Source: Porphyrobacter sp. UBA7686 (GTDB lineage Bacteria; Pseudomonadota; Alphaproteobacteria; Sphingomonadales; Sphingomonadaceae). From it: a DNA stretch of 28,909 bases. This document shows, piece after piece, positions 16,042 to 23,510 of the stretch. The stretch is taken from positions 1 through 28,909 of the forward strand of contig DLGU01000164.1 in the NCBI GenBank assembly GCA_002482865.1. The letters run 5' to 3'. The first letter of the stretch is position 1; each line of letters opens with the position of its first letter. The notes under the pieces are model-generated. The model was not told where the DNA came from. It did not search any database and worked only from the letters and a program-made list of their open reading frames with translations. The position numbers and the translations under genes are program-made.

Positions 16042-16341
16042 ATGCGCCTGATGGGCTTCCTGTTCCTGTGCCTGACCTTCCTTGCGGGGGTGACCATTGG
16101 CACGGTCGAGATTGCGCTCATCAACATCATCGTCTTCATGGGGTTCGCGCTCGCTGCGGATCACTTTCTCGCCCCGCGTTATGGCAAGAACGGGCTGGTC
16201 TACGGCATGGCGGGAGCGTTCTTCCTGAGTTTCCTGTGGCCGGTCGCGGTCCACACATGGCGCGGCGAGCCGACCTGCGTTGGCGAGCATTGCCTGCCCA
16301 AGGAGCCTGAAATGACCGTCACTTTGAGCCCCGCCCGATGA
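16042..16341 (+). CDS. Small inner-membrane protein within the his genes
   Basis: I do not recognise a characterised family. The 99 residues hold about three hydrophobic segments: 3-20, about 23-42 and 53-70. The last 25 residues are polar with two Cys ([12 protein letters not shown] PTCVGEHC at 77-84). The ATG follows GAGGATAACAAG. The stop codon overlaps the hisF start in ATGA, so hisF translation is probably coupled to it. No known histidine enzyme matches; conserved synteny in related genomes would be needed to argue a link. Confidence 0.75.
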   Translation: MRLMGFLFLCLTFLAGVTIGTVEIALINIIVFMGFALAADHFLAPRYGKNGLVYGMAGAFFLSFLWPVAVHTWRGEPTCVGEHCLPKEPEMTVTLSPAR

Positions 16342-17099
16342 CCGTTCGTATCCGCGTGATCCCTTGCCTCGACGTCGCCAATGGCCGCGTGGTCAAGGGC
16401 GTGAATTTCGTCGACCTCAAGGACGCGGGCGATCCGGTCGAACAGGCGCGCGCCTATGATGCGGCGGGCGCGGATGAGCTGTGCTTTCTCGATATTTCCG
16501 CCAGCCACGAAGGACGCGGCACGTTGCTCGATATGGTGCGGCGGACGGCGGAGGTGTGCTTCATGCCACTGACCGTCGGCGGCGGGGTGCGCTCTGCCGA
16601 GGATGCGCGCGCGCTATTGCTGGCAGGAGCGGACAAGGTCGCCGTGAACAGCGCGGCGGTCGCCCGGCCAGAGCTGGTGGGCGAGATTGCCGCGAAGTTC
16701 GGCAGCCAGTGCGTGGTCGCCAGTGTCGATGCGCGCCGCACCCCGCGCGGGAACTGGGAAATCTTCACCCATGGCGGGCGCAAGCCGACCGGGATCGACG
16801 CGGTCGAATATGCGCTCAAGGTCGCCGATCTGGGCGCGGGCGAATTGCTCGTCACCTCGATGGACGGGGACGGGACGCAGCGCGGCTACGACCTCGCTCT
16901 GACCCGCGAGATTGCCGATGCCGTCAGCGTGCCGGTGATCGCCAGCGGCGGAGTGGGGAGCCTTGAGCATCTGGTGGATGGCGTAACAAAGGGCCACGCC
17001 AGCGCGGTGCTAGCCGCGAGCATCTTCCACTTCGGCACCCACACCATCGCCGAGGCGCACGCCGCGCTCAGGGCTGCGGGGCTTCCGGCGCGGGGTTGA
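16338..17099 (+). CDS. hisF: Imidazole glycerol phosphate synthase, cyclase subunit
   Basis: A 253-residue TIM barrel that uses ammonia from HisH to form imidazole glycerol phosphate and AICAR. Catalytic Asp12 is in [14 protein letters not shown] and Asp131 in [10 protein letters not shown]. The phosphate sites TVGGGVRS and [11 protein letters not shown] are intact. The start overlaps the stop of the small membrane protein by four bases. The 255-bp gap after it contains two repeat pieces before hisE. Confidence 0.97.
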   Translation: MTVRIRVIPCLDVANGRVVKGVNFVDLKDAGDPVEQARAYDAAGADELCFLDISASHEGRGTLLDMVRRTAEVCFMPLTVGGGVRSAEDARALLLAGADKVAVNSAAVARPELVGEIAAKFGSQCVVASVDARRTPRGNWEIFTHGGRKPTGIDAVEYALKVADLGAGELLVTSMDGDGTQRGYDLALTREIADAVSVPVIASGGVGSLEHLVDGVTKGHASAVLAASIFHFGTHTIAEAHAALRAAGLPARG

Positions 17100-17131
17100 A
17101 CTGCGCCTGCCGCGCCAGCGGCCTTCATGAT

Positions 17132-17217
17132 TTCACACGAAGACACAAAGGCACGAAGAGGGCAGCTCCCGGTGCGACCTGGTGCCACATCTTTGTGTCT
17201 TCGTGCCTTTGTGTGAA
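17132..17217. repeat. Imperfect inverted repeat between hisF and hisE (family 5)
   Basis: The left arm is TTCACACGAAGACACAAAGG plus CACGAAGA; the right arm is TCTTTGTGTCTTCGTGCCTT plus TGTGTGAA. About 30 bases separate them. The pairing is imperfect because the ACACAAAG and GCACGAAG blocks are exchanged between the arms. Such elements are known from many proteobacterial genomes. Confidence 0.85.
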
Positions 17218-17222
17218 CAATC

Positions 17223-17285
17223 CGCGGCTTCGCCGCGTAACCTTCTCCGCGTCTCCCTTCCCTCTGCGTCTTTGCGCGAAACCCT
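17223..17285. repeat. Short hairpin and single-arm repeat piece before hisE (family 6)
   Basis: CGCGGC-TTC-GCCGCG (17223-17237) is a tight hairpin. Next to it the pyrimidine-rich CCTTCTCCGCGTCTCC... CTGCGTCTTTGCGCGAAA resembles one arm of a widespread palindromic repeat (GCGCAAAGACGCAGAG on the other strand). No complementary arm is present nearby, so it looks like a remnant. Confidence 0.55.
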
Positions 17286-17354
17286 CTTCTTCCCTTCGCC
17301 TCCTGGCGGGTGAGGGGCTTTATGTCCCGGTAAGCCTTGCCTATGGGAGAATGC

Positions 17355-17669
17355 ATGGACACCCTTACCCGCCTCGAAGCCACCATTGCCCAGCGCCTTC
17401 AGGCTTCCCCTGAGACAAGCTACGTGGCGAAACTCCATGCCAAGGGGCTGAAGACCATCGCCCAGAAGCTCGGCGAGGAAGCGACTGAAGCCGTGATCGC
17501 TGCGCTCGCAGGGGACGAAGCCGAACTGGTGGGCGAAGCGGCGGATGTGTTGTTCCACCTGATGGTGCTGCTCGCCGAGAAGGGCGTGACACTCGAACAG
17601 GTCATGGCCGAACTCGACCGGCGCGAGGGCGTGTCCGGTCTCGCCGAAAAAGCTGCACGGAGCGAATAA
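17355..17669 (+). CDS. hisE: Phosphoribosyl-ATP pyrophosphatase
   Basis: A 104-residue MazG-like all-alpha enzyme hydrolysing PR-ATP to PR-AMP, the second step in histidine synthesis. Acidic metal-binding residues are seen in KLGEEATEAVIAAL and VGEAADVLFHLMVLL. The ATG at 17355 has GGGAG seven bases upstream; an in-frame codon six residues earlier is disfavoured. The stop codon overlaps hinT in TAATG. hisI is not fused and not present in this window. Confidence 0.96.
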   Translation: MDTLTRLEATIAQRLQASPETSYVAKLHAKGLKTIAQKLGEEATEAVIAALAGDEAELVGEAADVLFHLMVLLAEKGVTLEQVMAELDRREGVSGLAEKAARSE

Positions 17670-18049
17670 TGCCGATCGACCCGACCCTGCCTTACGATGA
17701 CACCAACATCTTCGCCCGCATCCTGCGCGGGGAAATCCCGTCACGCAAAGTCTACGAGGACGACTGGGCCTTCGCTTTCGAGGACATCAACCCGCAGGCC
17801 GAAGTGCATACGCTGGTGATCCCCAAGGGGCGCTATGTCAGCTGGGACGATTTCAGCGCCAAGGCTTCGGATGCGGAAATCGGCGGCTTCATCCGCGCCG
17901 TGGGCGAAGTGGCGCGGGCCAAGGGTTTGGTCGAACCCGGTTACCGCCTGCTCGCCAATATCGGCGCGCATGGCGGGCAGGAAGTGCCACACCTGCACGT
18001 CCATATCTTCGGGGGTGAACCGCTCGGCCCGATGATCGCGCGGCGGTAA
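17669..18049 (+). CDS. hinT: HIT family protein (HinT-type purine nucleoside phosphoramidase)
   Basis: A 126-residue histidine-triad hydrolase acting on adenosine phosphoramidates. The triad HLHVHIF (His108, His110, His112) lies near the C-terminus and the N-terminal segment NIFARILRGEIPSRKVYED is characteristic. The start overlaps the hisE stop by one base, and GGAG within the end of hisE serves as RBS, so expression is coupled to the his genes. This hisE-hinT neighbourhood is common in alphaproteobacteria. Confidence 0.93.
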   Translation: MPIDPTLPYDDTNIFARILRGEIPSRKVYEDDWAFAFEDINPQAEVHTLVIPKGRYVSWDDFSAKASDAEIGGFIRAVGEVARAKGLVEPGYRLLANIGAHGGQEVPHLHVHIFGGEPLGPMIARR

Positions 18050-18070
18050 GGGCGCTCGGCCCTCGTTACA

Positions 18071-18101
18071 CCGCTGTTCATCGACAAAACGCAAACAGCG
18101 G
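18071..18101 (+). terminator. Hairpin after hinT, candidate terminator of the his group
   Basis: CCGCTGTT (18071-18078) pairs with AACAGCGG (18094-18101) around a 15-base loop, 21 bases past the hinT stop. Only CCTTT follows, so termination efficiency is uncertain. It separates the his group from the tol group. Confidence 0.5.
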
Positions 18102-18138
18102 CCTTTGCAGCGATTCCGCGCTCGGCTAGGTGGCAGCT

Positions 18139-18597
18139 ATGATCTCTCCCAACCCTCCTGGCGGCATCCTTGACGGTGCGCAGCATCTCTACGCCGTGCG
18201 CGTCTATTACGAGGACACCGATTTGTCGGGGATCACCTACCACGCCAATTACTTGCGCTGGTTCGAACGTGCGCGCAGCGATTTGCTGCGGCTGCTCGGG
18301 ATCGATCAGCGCGCGGCGATCGAAGGCGGCGAGGGTGCTTATGCGCTGTCCGAGGTGAACCTCAAATATTGGCGCCCGGCCAAGCTCGATGATGATGTGG
18401 TGATCGAAACCCGCTGCACCGAACTTGGTGCAGCTTCGTGCCGGATGCATCAGATGGCGCGGCGGGGGGATGAGATGCTGTGCGAGGCGCAGCTGCGCGT
18501 CGGCTTCATCACCCTCGACGGCCGCCCCCGCCGCCAGCCTGCTGAATGGCGCGCGGCTTTTGCCCATTTCATGAACCAAGGAAACCCGAACCCGTGA
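18139..18597 (+). CDS. ybgC: Tol-Pal system-associated acyl-CoA thioesterase
   Basis: A 152-residue hotdog-fold thioesterase. The active-site stretch VRVYYEDTDLSGITYHANYL at about 20-39 carries the catalytic Asp28 and the YH pair. RWFERARSDLL follows, as in YbgC. The ATG at 18139 has AGGTGG upstream; a GTG three codons earlier is an alternative. The stop codon overlaps the tolQ GTG start. It is the first gene of the tol operon, as in most proteobacteria. Confidence 0.93.
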   Translation: MISPNPPGGILDGAQHLYAVRVYYEDTDLSGITYHANYLRWFERARSDLLRLLGIDQRAAIEGGEGAYALSEVNLKYWRPAKLDDDVVIETRCTELGAASCRMHQMARRGDEMLCEAQLRVGFITLDGRPRRQPAEWRAAFAHFMNQGNPNP

Positions 18598-19298
18598 CGT
18601 TTGCCCTGCTCAGCGCTGCTGCTGCCACTGCCCCGACCCGGCTCGATCCGGTCGAACTGTTCCTTCAGGCCGATATCATCGTGCAGGCGGTGATGGTCGG
18701 CCTGCTGCTGGCGAGCGTGTGGGTGTGGACGATCATCGTCTCCTTCTCGATGCGGATTGGCGCGCTCGGCAAGAAGTCGCGCGCGTATGAGGCGGAATTC
18801 TGGGAACAGCGTGACCGGGAGGCACTGCTGACCAAGCAGGTGAGAAACGAAGTCCCCGCCGCACGGGTCGCCGCCGCCGGGCTGGACGAATGGCGCAAGT
18901 CGACCGCGAAGCAGCCGGTTGACCGTGACGCCACCCGCCAGCGCATCGCCGCCGCAATGGACAGCCAGATCGCTGAGGAAGCGGATGAGCTTGCCGGGCG
19001 GCTGAATTTCCTCGCCACGGTCGGCTCGGTTGCGCCGTTTGTGGGCCTGTTCGGCACGGTGTGGGGGATCATGAACAGCTTCTTCCAGATCGGCGCGCAG
19101 CAGAGCGCTTCGCTGGCAGTCGTTGCCCCCGGTATCGCTGAGGCGCTGTTTGCGACCGCCATCGGCCTGTTCGCCGCTATCCCCGCCGTCATCGCCTACA
19201 ACCGCTTCGGTGGGGCGGTTGATCGGTACGAGGCGGTGCTTCAGCGCTTTGCCGACAAGCTCCACACTGGCCTCAGCCGCGAGCTGGACCGCGCCTGA
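18594..19298 (+). CDS. tolQ: Tol-Pal system inner-membrane protein TolQ
   Basis: A 234-residue MotA/TolQ/ExbB proton-channel protein with three transmembrane helices. The first is near 31-48 (AVMVGLLLASVWVWTIIV), then a cytoplasmic loop with basic residues, then FLATVGSVAPFVGLFGTVWG and a third IAEALFATAIGLFAAIPAVI. The start is a GTG overlapping ybgC (GTGA), with AAGGA at a slightly long spacing of about 12. With TolR it uses proton motive force to drive TolA during outer-membrane constriction at division. A repeat-containing gap of 124 bp separates it from tolR. Confidence 0.95.
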   Translation: MTFALLSAAAATAPTRLDPVELFLQADIIVQAVMVGLLLASVWVWTIIVSFSMRIGALGKKSRAYEAEFWEQRDREALLTKQVRNEVPAARVAAAGLDEWRKSTAKQPVDRDATRQRIAAAMDSQIAEEADELAGRLNFLATVGSVAPFVGLFGTVWGIMNSFFQIGAQQSASLAVVAPGIAEALFATAIGLFAAIPAVIAYNRFGGAVDRYEAVLQRFADKLHTGLSRELDRA

Positions 19299-19348
19299 TG
19301 GCTTTTTCGTTTTCCGCACGCCATCCGGCGCGCGAAATCCTCGCTCAT

Positions 19349-19407
19349 GCGGCCTTGCGGCCGCGTCGCTGCGGGCGGGCGGTCGCCCTTGCGGCGGCTC
19401 CACCGCC
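19349..19407. repeat. GC-rich palindromic element between tolQ and tolR
   Basis: GCGGCC-TTGC-GGCCGC (19349-19364) is a perfect six-base-arm hairpin. GGCGGT (19378-19383) can pair with ACCGCC (19402-19407) to form a second one. The gap between tolQ and tolR, normally only a few bases, is 124 bp here. The GGGAG that serves tolR lies just beyond. Confidence 0.7.
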
Positions 19408-19422
19408 GATGGGAGTTGAAAG

Positions 19423-19860
<438 letters not shown>

Positions 19861-19872
19861 CGGTAGGACAAG

Positions 19873-20688
19873 ATGGGAGAAACCGCGCTCAGGAATGACG
19901 AAAAGGTCGGCCTCGCCGCCGCCGTCGTGCTGCATGGCGCGCTGGTGGCTGTGCTGTTGATGCAGACGGTGCGAAGCGAAGTCTCGGTGTTCCCCGAAAG
20001 GATGACGGTGAGCCTGACGCCTGCGGTCGGGCTTGAAGCGGCCTCGCCCGATCCGGTGCCGGAAAGCCGCGCCGCGATTGCGCCGACGCTGTCGGACGAT
20101 CCAGCGCCCGCGCCCGAAGCGGCCAAGCCTGAGCCTGCCGCGCGGCCGGTGCCGACCCCGCCCAAACCGACGACCCGCACTGCCACCACCCAACCCGCGC
20201 CCAACCGCGACCGTTCACGCCCCGACCGCACCCCGGCCAAGCCCGCGACGACGGCGGCCAAGCCTGCGCCCAAGAGCGGCGGCGGCAGCCGGATCGGCGA
20301 CGATTTCCTTGAAGGCAAGGGCAGTTCGACCACCACAACCGAAACCCGCGCACCTGCCGCGCAGATTGGCGCTGCGGCCAAAGCGTCCATCGGGCAGGCG
20401 CTCGCCCGGCAGGTCAAGCCGCACTGGACCGCGCCGCAGGGGGTGGATGTCGATCAGCTGGTGACATTGGTCGATTTCGACCTCAACCCCGATGGCACTC
20501 TCAAAGGTCGTCCGCGGGTGCGCAGCCAAAGCGGCGTCAACGCCTCCAACAAGGCACAGGCCGCGCGCCACGCCGAAAACGCGATCCGCGCCGTGCAGCT
20601 TGCCGCGCCGTTCAAACTGCCCGAAGAGTATTACGAGGCCTGGAAGACTGTCCGGGGCGCTCGGTTTGACAGGAATACATCACGATGA
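19873..20688 (+). CDS. tolA: Tol-Pal system protein TolA (TonB-like architecture)
   Basis: A 271-residue energy transducer. An N-terminal transmembrane helix at about 12-30 contains His21, the position of the functional His of TolA/TonB anchors. The middle (about 60-150) is Pro/Ala/Lys/Thr-rich rather than the long Ala-Lys-Glu helix of E. coli TolA, so it looks more like the TonB linker. The C-terminal domain from about 170 (IGQALARQVKPHWTAPQGV, and later YYEAWKTVRG) is TolA/TonB-type. The position between tolR and tolB makes TolA the natural call. The stop overlaps the tolB start in ATGA. Confidence 0.88.
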   Translation: MGETALRNDEKVGLAAAVVLHGALVAVLLMQTVRSEVSVFPERMTVSLTPAVGLEAASPDPVPESRAAIAPTLSDDPAPAPEAAKPEPAARPVPTPPKPTTRTATTQPAPNRDRSRPDRTPAKPATTAAKPAPKSGGGSRIGDDFLEGKGSSTTTTETRAPAAQIGAAAKASIGQALARQVKPHWTAPQGVDVDQLVTLVDFDLNPDGTLKGRPRVRSQSGVNASNKAQAARHAENAIRAVQLAAPFKLPEEYYEAWKTVRGARFDRNTSR

Positions 20689-22094
20689 AACCCGCTCTGT
20701 TTGCCGCCCTGCTTGTCACCGCCGCGTTCCCCGCCTCCGTCATGGCGCAGGATCTGGGGGCACCCATTGGTGAGGATGGCCCGGTCGAACGCGCCGCCAC
20801 CGATGCCTCGCAGGCACAAGCGGAGGAGGGCATCTCCTTCACCGTCACCGATGAAAGCGCATGGCAGGACATCGGCATCGCCATCCCCGCCTTTGCCACC
20901 GACCGTGACCGCGCCACTCCCGCCAACGAGGCTGGAACCGGCGCGCTGGGGCGTGAGGTGGCGCGGGTTATCACCGCCAACCTACGCAACAACGGCCTGT
21001 TCAAGCCCGTCGGCCCCGACAGCCTGCCGCAGCCGGGCTTCACTCAGATCACCGCGCCAGCCTTCGACACATGGGGCGGGCGCGGGGCGGAGATGCTGGT
21101 CCACGGCTATGTCCGCGCGCGCGATGACGGGAAGCTCGTGGTCGGCTGCTACCTCTATGATGTCGCGCTCAAGAACGAGCTGGTGCGCGAAGGCTGGGTG
21201 GTCGCCGCAGCCGATTGGCGGCGTGCGGCGCACAAGTGCTCCGACCTCATCTTCAGCCGCCTCACCGGCGAAAGCCCGTTCTTCGACAGCCGCATTGCCT
21301 ATATCGCGGAGACCGGTCCCAAGGACCGCCGGGTGAAGCGCCTTGCAGTGATGGACAGCGACGGGGCCAACCACCGCTTCCTGACGCTGGGCAGCGCCAC
21401 CGCGCTGACCCCGCGATACTCGCCCGACTATTCGAAGATACTGTATCTCAGCTACGTCGATGGCAATCCGCGCATCTATGTCTATGACATCGGCACCGGC
21501 AAGCAGACACTGGTAAGCGAGAACCGCAACCCCACCATCGCCCCGCGCTGGTCACCCGATGGCAAGTACATCCTTTATTCGATGGCAGTATCGGGCAATA
21601 CTGACATCTACCGCGTGCCAGCCACCGGCGGCGCGAGCGTTAAACTGACCGACAATCCGGGGATCGACGTGGGCGGCAGCTACTCGCCCGATGGCTCCAA
21701 GATCGTGTTCGAAAGCGACCGTTCGGGCAGCCAGCAATGCTACGTCATGGATGCAGACGGCAAGAACCAGAAGCGCATCAGCTTCTTCGGCGGGCGCTGC
21801 GCCACGCCCGAATGGAGCCCGCGCGGGGATCAGATCGCCTTCACGCGGATCGCGGGCGACTTCAACGTCGCGGTGATGAACACCGGCGGCGGCGGGATGC
21901 GGGTTCTGACCCGCGGCTGGCAGGATGAGGCCCCGACTTGGGCACCCAATGGCCGCATCATCCAGTTCTTCCGCACCGAAAAGAACACCGGGCGTTCGGG
22001 GATCTGGCAGGTTGATCTGACCGGCCAGAACGAACGCCGCCTACCCACTCCTGTTGATGCCTCAGACCCTGCCTGGGGCCCGATCCGCCCCTGA
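20685..22094 (+). CDS. tolB: Tol-Pal system periplasmic beta-propeller TolB
   Basis: A 469-residue periplasmic protein. The signal peptide MKPALFAALLVTAAFPASV ends after VMA (about residue 21). The N-terminal domain has VARVITANLRNNGLFKPV and is followed by a six-blade WD40-like propeller. Repeated blade motifs such as TPRYSPDYSKILYLSY, APRWSPDGKYILYSMA and GGSYSPDGSKIVFESDRSG are clear. It binds Pal and TolA. It overlaps tolA by four bases. Confidence 0.96.
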   Translation: MKPALFAALLVTAAFPASVMAQDLGAPIGEDGPVERAATDASQAQAEEGISFTVTDESAWQDIGIAIPAFATDRDRATPANEAGTGALGREVARVITANLRNNGLFKPVGPDSLPQPGFTQITAPAFDTWGGRGAEMLVHGYVRARDDGKLVVGCYLYDVALKNELVREGWVVAAADWRRAAHKCSDLIFSRLTGESPFFDSRIAYIAETGPKDRRVKRLAVMDSDGANHRFLTLGSATALTPRYSPDYSKILYLSYVDGNPRIYVYDIGTGKQTLVSENRNPTIAPRWSPDGKYILYSMAVSGNTDIYRVPATGGASVKLTDNPGIDVGGSYSPDGSKIVFESDRSGSQQCYVMDADGKNQKRISFFGGRCATPEWSPRGDQIAFTRIAGDFNVAVMNTGGGGMRVLTRGWQDEAPTWAPNGRIIQFFRTEKNTGRSGIWQVDLTGQNERRLPTPVDASDPAWGPIRP

Positions 22095-22120
22095 CTCTTT
22101 ACGTGAAAGGAACACAAGCG

Positions 22121-22636
22121 ATGAACACCAAGATTGCGACGATCCTGCTGCTGGCGTCTGCCACTGGCCTCGCAGCCTGCGCCAAGAAGGCGCCGGAGAC
22201 CCTCCCGCCCGTTCCGGTCGACAACACCGGCACCGAAACCCAGCCCACGCCGCAGCCCACGGGCGCAGCGGTCGGGACGCAGCAGCATTTTGCCGCGGCG
22301 GTTGGTTCCTCGACCACGATTTATTTCGATACGGATCGCTACAACGTCGATTCGCAGGATGCCGCCGCATTGCAGGCGCAGGCGCAGTATTTCGCCCGCT
22401 ATCCGCAGATCACCTTTACCATCGAAGGCCATGCTGACGAGCGCGGGACGCGCGAATACAACCTGGCGCTGGGTGAACGCCGGGCCGATGCGGCCAGGGC
22501 CTATCTCGTCAGCCTCGGCGTGTCGCCGAACCGCATTTCGGTGGTGAGCTACGGCAAGGAGCGGCCGGTTGCGCTGGCTTCGAATGAAAGCGCGTGGGCC
22601 CAGAACCGCCGCGCCGCCAGCGTCATCATCAACTGA
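22121..22636 (+). CDS. pal: Peptidoglycan-associated lipoprotein Pal
   Basis: A 171-residue outer-membrane lipoprotein. The type II signal peptide ends in the lipobox LAAC with lipidated Cys20. After a Pro/Thr-rich spacer, the OmpA-like domain has IYFDTDRYNVDSQDAAAL, TIEGHADERGTREYNLALGE and SYGKERPVA, the residues that bind meso-diaminopimelate in peptidoglycan. AAAGGA precedes the ATG at 22121. cpoB (ybgF), often found after pal, is not present here; a convergent small ORF follows instead. Confidence 0.96.
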   Translation: MNTKIATILLLASATGLAACAKKAPETLPPVPVDNTGTETQPTPQPTGAAVGTQQHFAAAVGSSTTIYFDTDRYNVDSQDAAALQAQAQYFARYPQITFTIEGHADERGTREYNLALGERRADAARAYLVSLGVSPNRISVVSYGKERPVALASNESAWAQNRRAASVIIN

Positions 22637-22639
22637 TCA

Positions 22640-22795
22640 TCAGCCTTGGAGCAGGCCGGGCGAAAGCTCGGCCTGTTCGGCAACTTTCGGACCGACGGCA
22701 CCGCTGGAGAGATCGCGCGCGCCGGTGACCACGCACAGCCCTGCGAGCGCAAGCACGCAGAACAGGCTGGAAAGGGTCAATTGCTGGCTCATCAT
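22640..22795 (-). CDS. Putative 51-residue membrane or exported protein
   Basis: The ORF starts MMSQQLTLSSLFCVLALAGL, with one hydrophobic segment (about 7-24) ending in AGLCVVTGARDL, then a polar tail. GAAAG lies about ten bases upstream of the first ATG. No family is recognised. Its 3' end overlaps the hairpin after pal, so the last residues are encoded by the hairpin. It may be a genuine small protein, or chance in a GC-rich genome. Confidence 0.45.
   Translation of the reverse strand: MMSQQLTLSSLFCVLALAGLCVVTGARDLSSGAVGPKVAEQAELSPGLLQG
22651..22676. terminator. Hairpin with GAAA loop after pal
   Basis: GCAGGCCGGGC and GCTCGGCCTGT pair with two G-U wobbles around the tetraloop GAAA (22662-22665). 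It lies 15 bases after the pal stop. There is no proper T-run (TTCGGCAACTTT follows), but stability is high, so it probably ends or stabilises the tol-pal mRNA. Confidence 0.6.
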
Positions 22796-22972
22796 GCGGT
22801 CTTTCAAGTGCGGCAGGTCATGCGCCGCTTGCGGTCCTATTGCGATGCAACATTTCACATTGCAACCGGTTCCCGCTGTCTCACGCCTTCCCATTATGGG
22901 CTACCTCGCCTAGATTGAGCGCGTGAGACAATCGACCAACGACATTCTGCCCCGCGCCCCCCGGATTCGCGC

Positions 22973-23506
22973 ATGACCCGCGCCCGCCGATCAATGGATT
23001 GGGGCTTCCCGCGCTGGAGGCCCTATGGTTCCTCGCAAGAGGCGACCAATGTGCGCATTTGCGACCGCCATGGCTGCGACGAGCCGGGCAATTGCCCCGC
23101 GCCCAAAGCCCCCAACAGCCCGGAACGGTGGTATTTCTGTCAGAAGCACGCGGCGGAATACAATTCCAAGTGGGACTACTTCGAAGGCCTCGACAAGGCT
23201 GAAAAGGAAGAGCGCGCCAACGCGGAGCGGCAGGAATCGTCCGGCTATACCGAATCGGCCCATTACGGCTGGGCGGGATCGGGCGACGGATCGCGTTCGG
23301 CAGATGAGATGCGCGCTCTGGAGGTGCTGGGGCTGGAAGCCGATGCCGATTTTAACGCGGTGAAGAAGGCCTACCGCAACCGCGCCAAGGAAGTGCACCC
23401 GGACGTGAAGCCCGGCGATGCCAACGCGGCCAAACAGTTCCAGCTGATCCAGACCAGCTACGAAGTCCTGCGCGCCGCCGAAGAACGCCGGGAGTGGCGG
23501 GGTTGA
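22973..23506 (+). CDS. J-domain protein with N-terminal Cys/His cluster
   Basis: A 177-residue co-chaperone-like protein. The N-terminal part, DWGFPRWRPYGSSQEATNVR, leads into a probable zinc site with Cys30, His33, Cys35, Cys41, Cys56 and His59. A charged linker (70-110) follows. The C-terminal J domain (about 114-175) has the HPD motif at 142-144 in AKEVHPDVKPGD and should stimulate a DnaK-type Hsp70. There is no Gly/Phe region and no DnaJ C-terminal domain. The start at 22973 fits relatives known to me with a basic N-terminus before DWGFPRW; an ATG at 22994 is the alternative, and neither has a strong RBS. Confidence 0.85.
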   Translation: MTRARRSMDWGFPRWRPYGSSQEATNVRICDRHGCDEPGNCPAPKAPNSPERWYFCQKHAAEYNSKWDYFEGLDKAEKEERANAERQESSGYTESAHYGWAGSGDGSRSADEMRALEVLGLEADADFNAVKKAYRNRAKEVHPDVKPGDANAAKQFQLIQTSYEVLRAAEERREWRG

Positions 23507-23510
23507 TCGC

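Noticed and set aside
813..17285. CRISPR array or composite transposon from repeated segments
   Set aside because: The repeats are palindromic, few, widely spaced and of different families; no spacers, cas genes, transposase or target duplications are visible.
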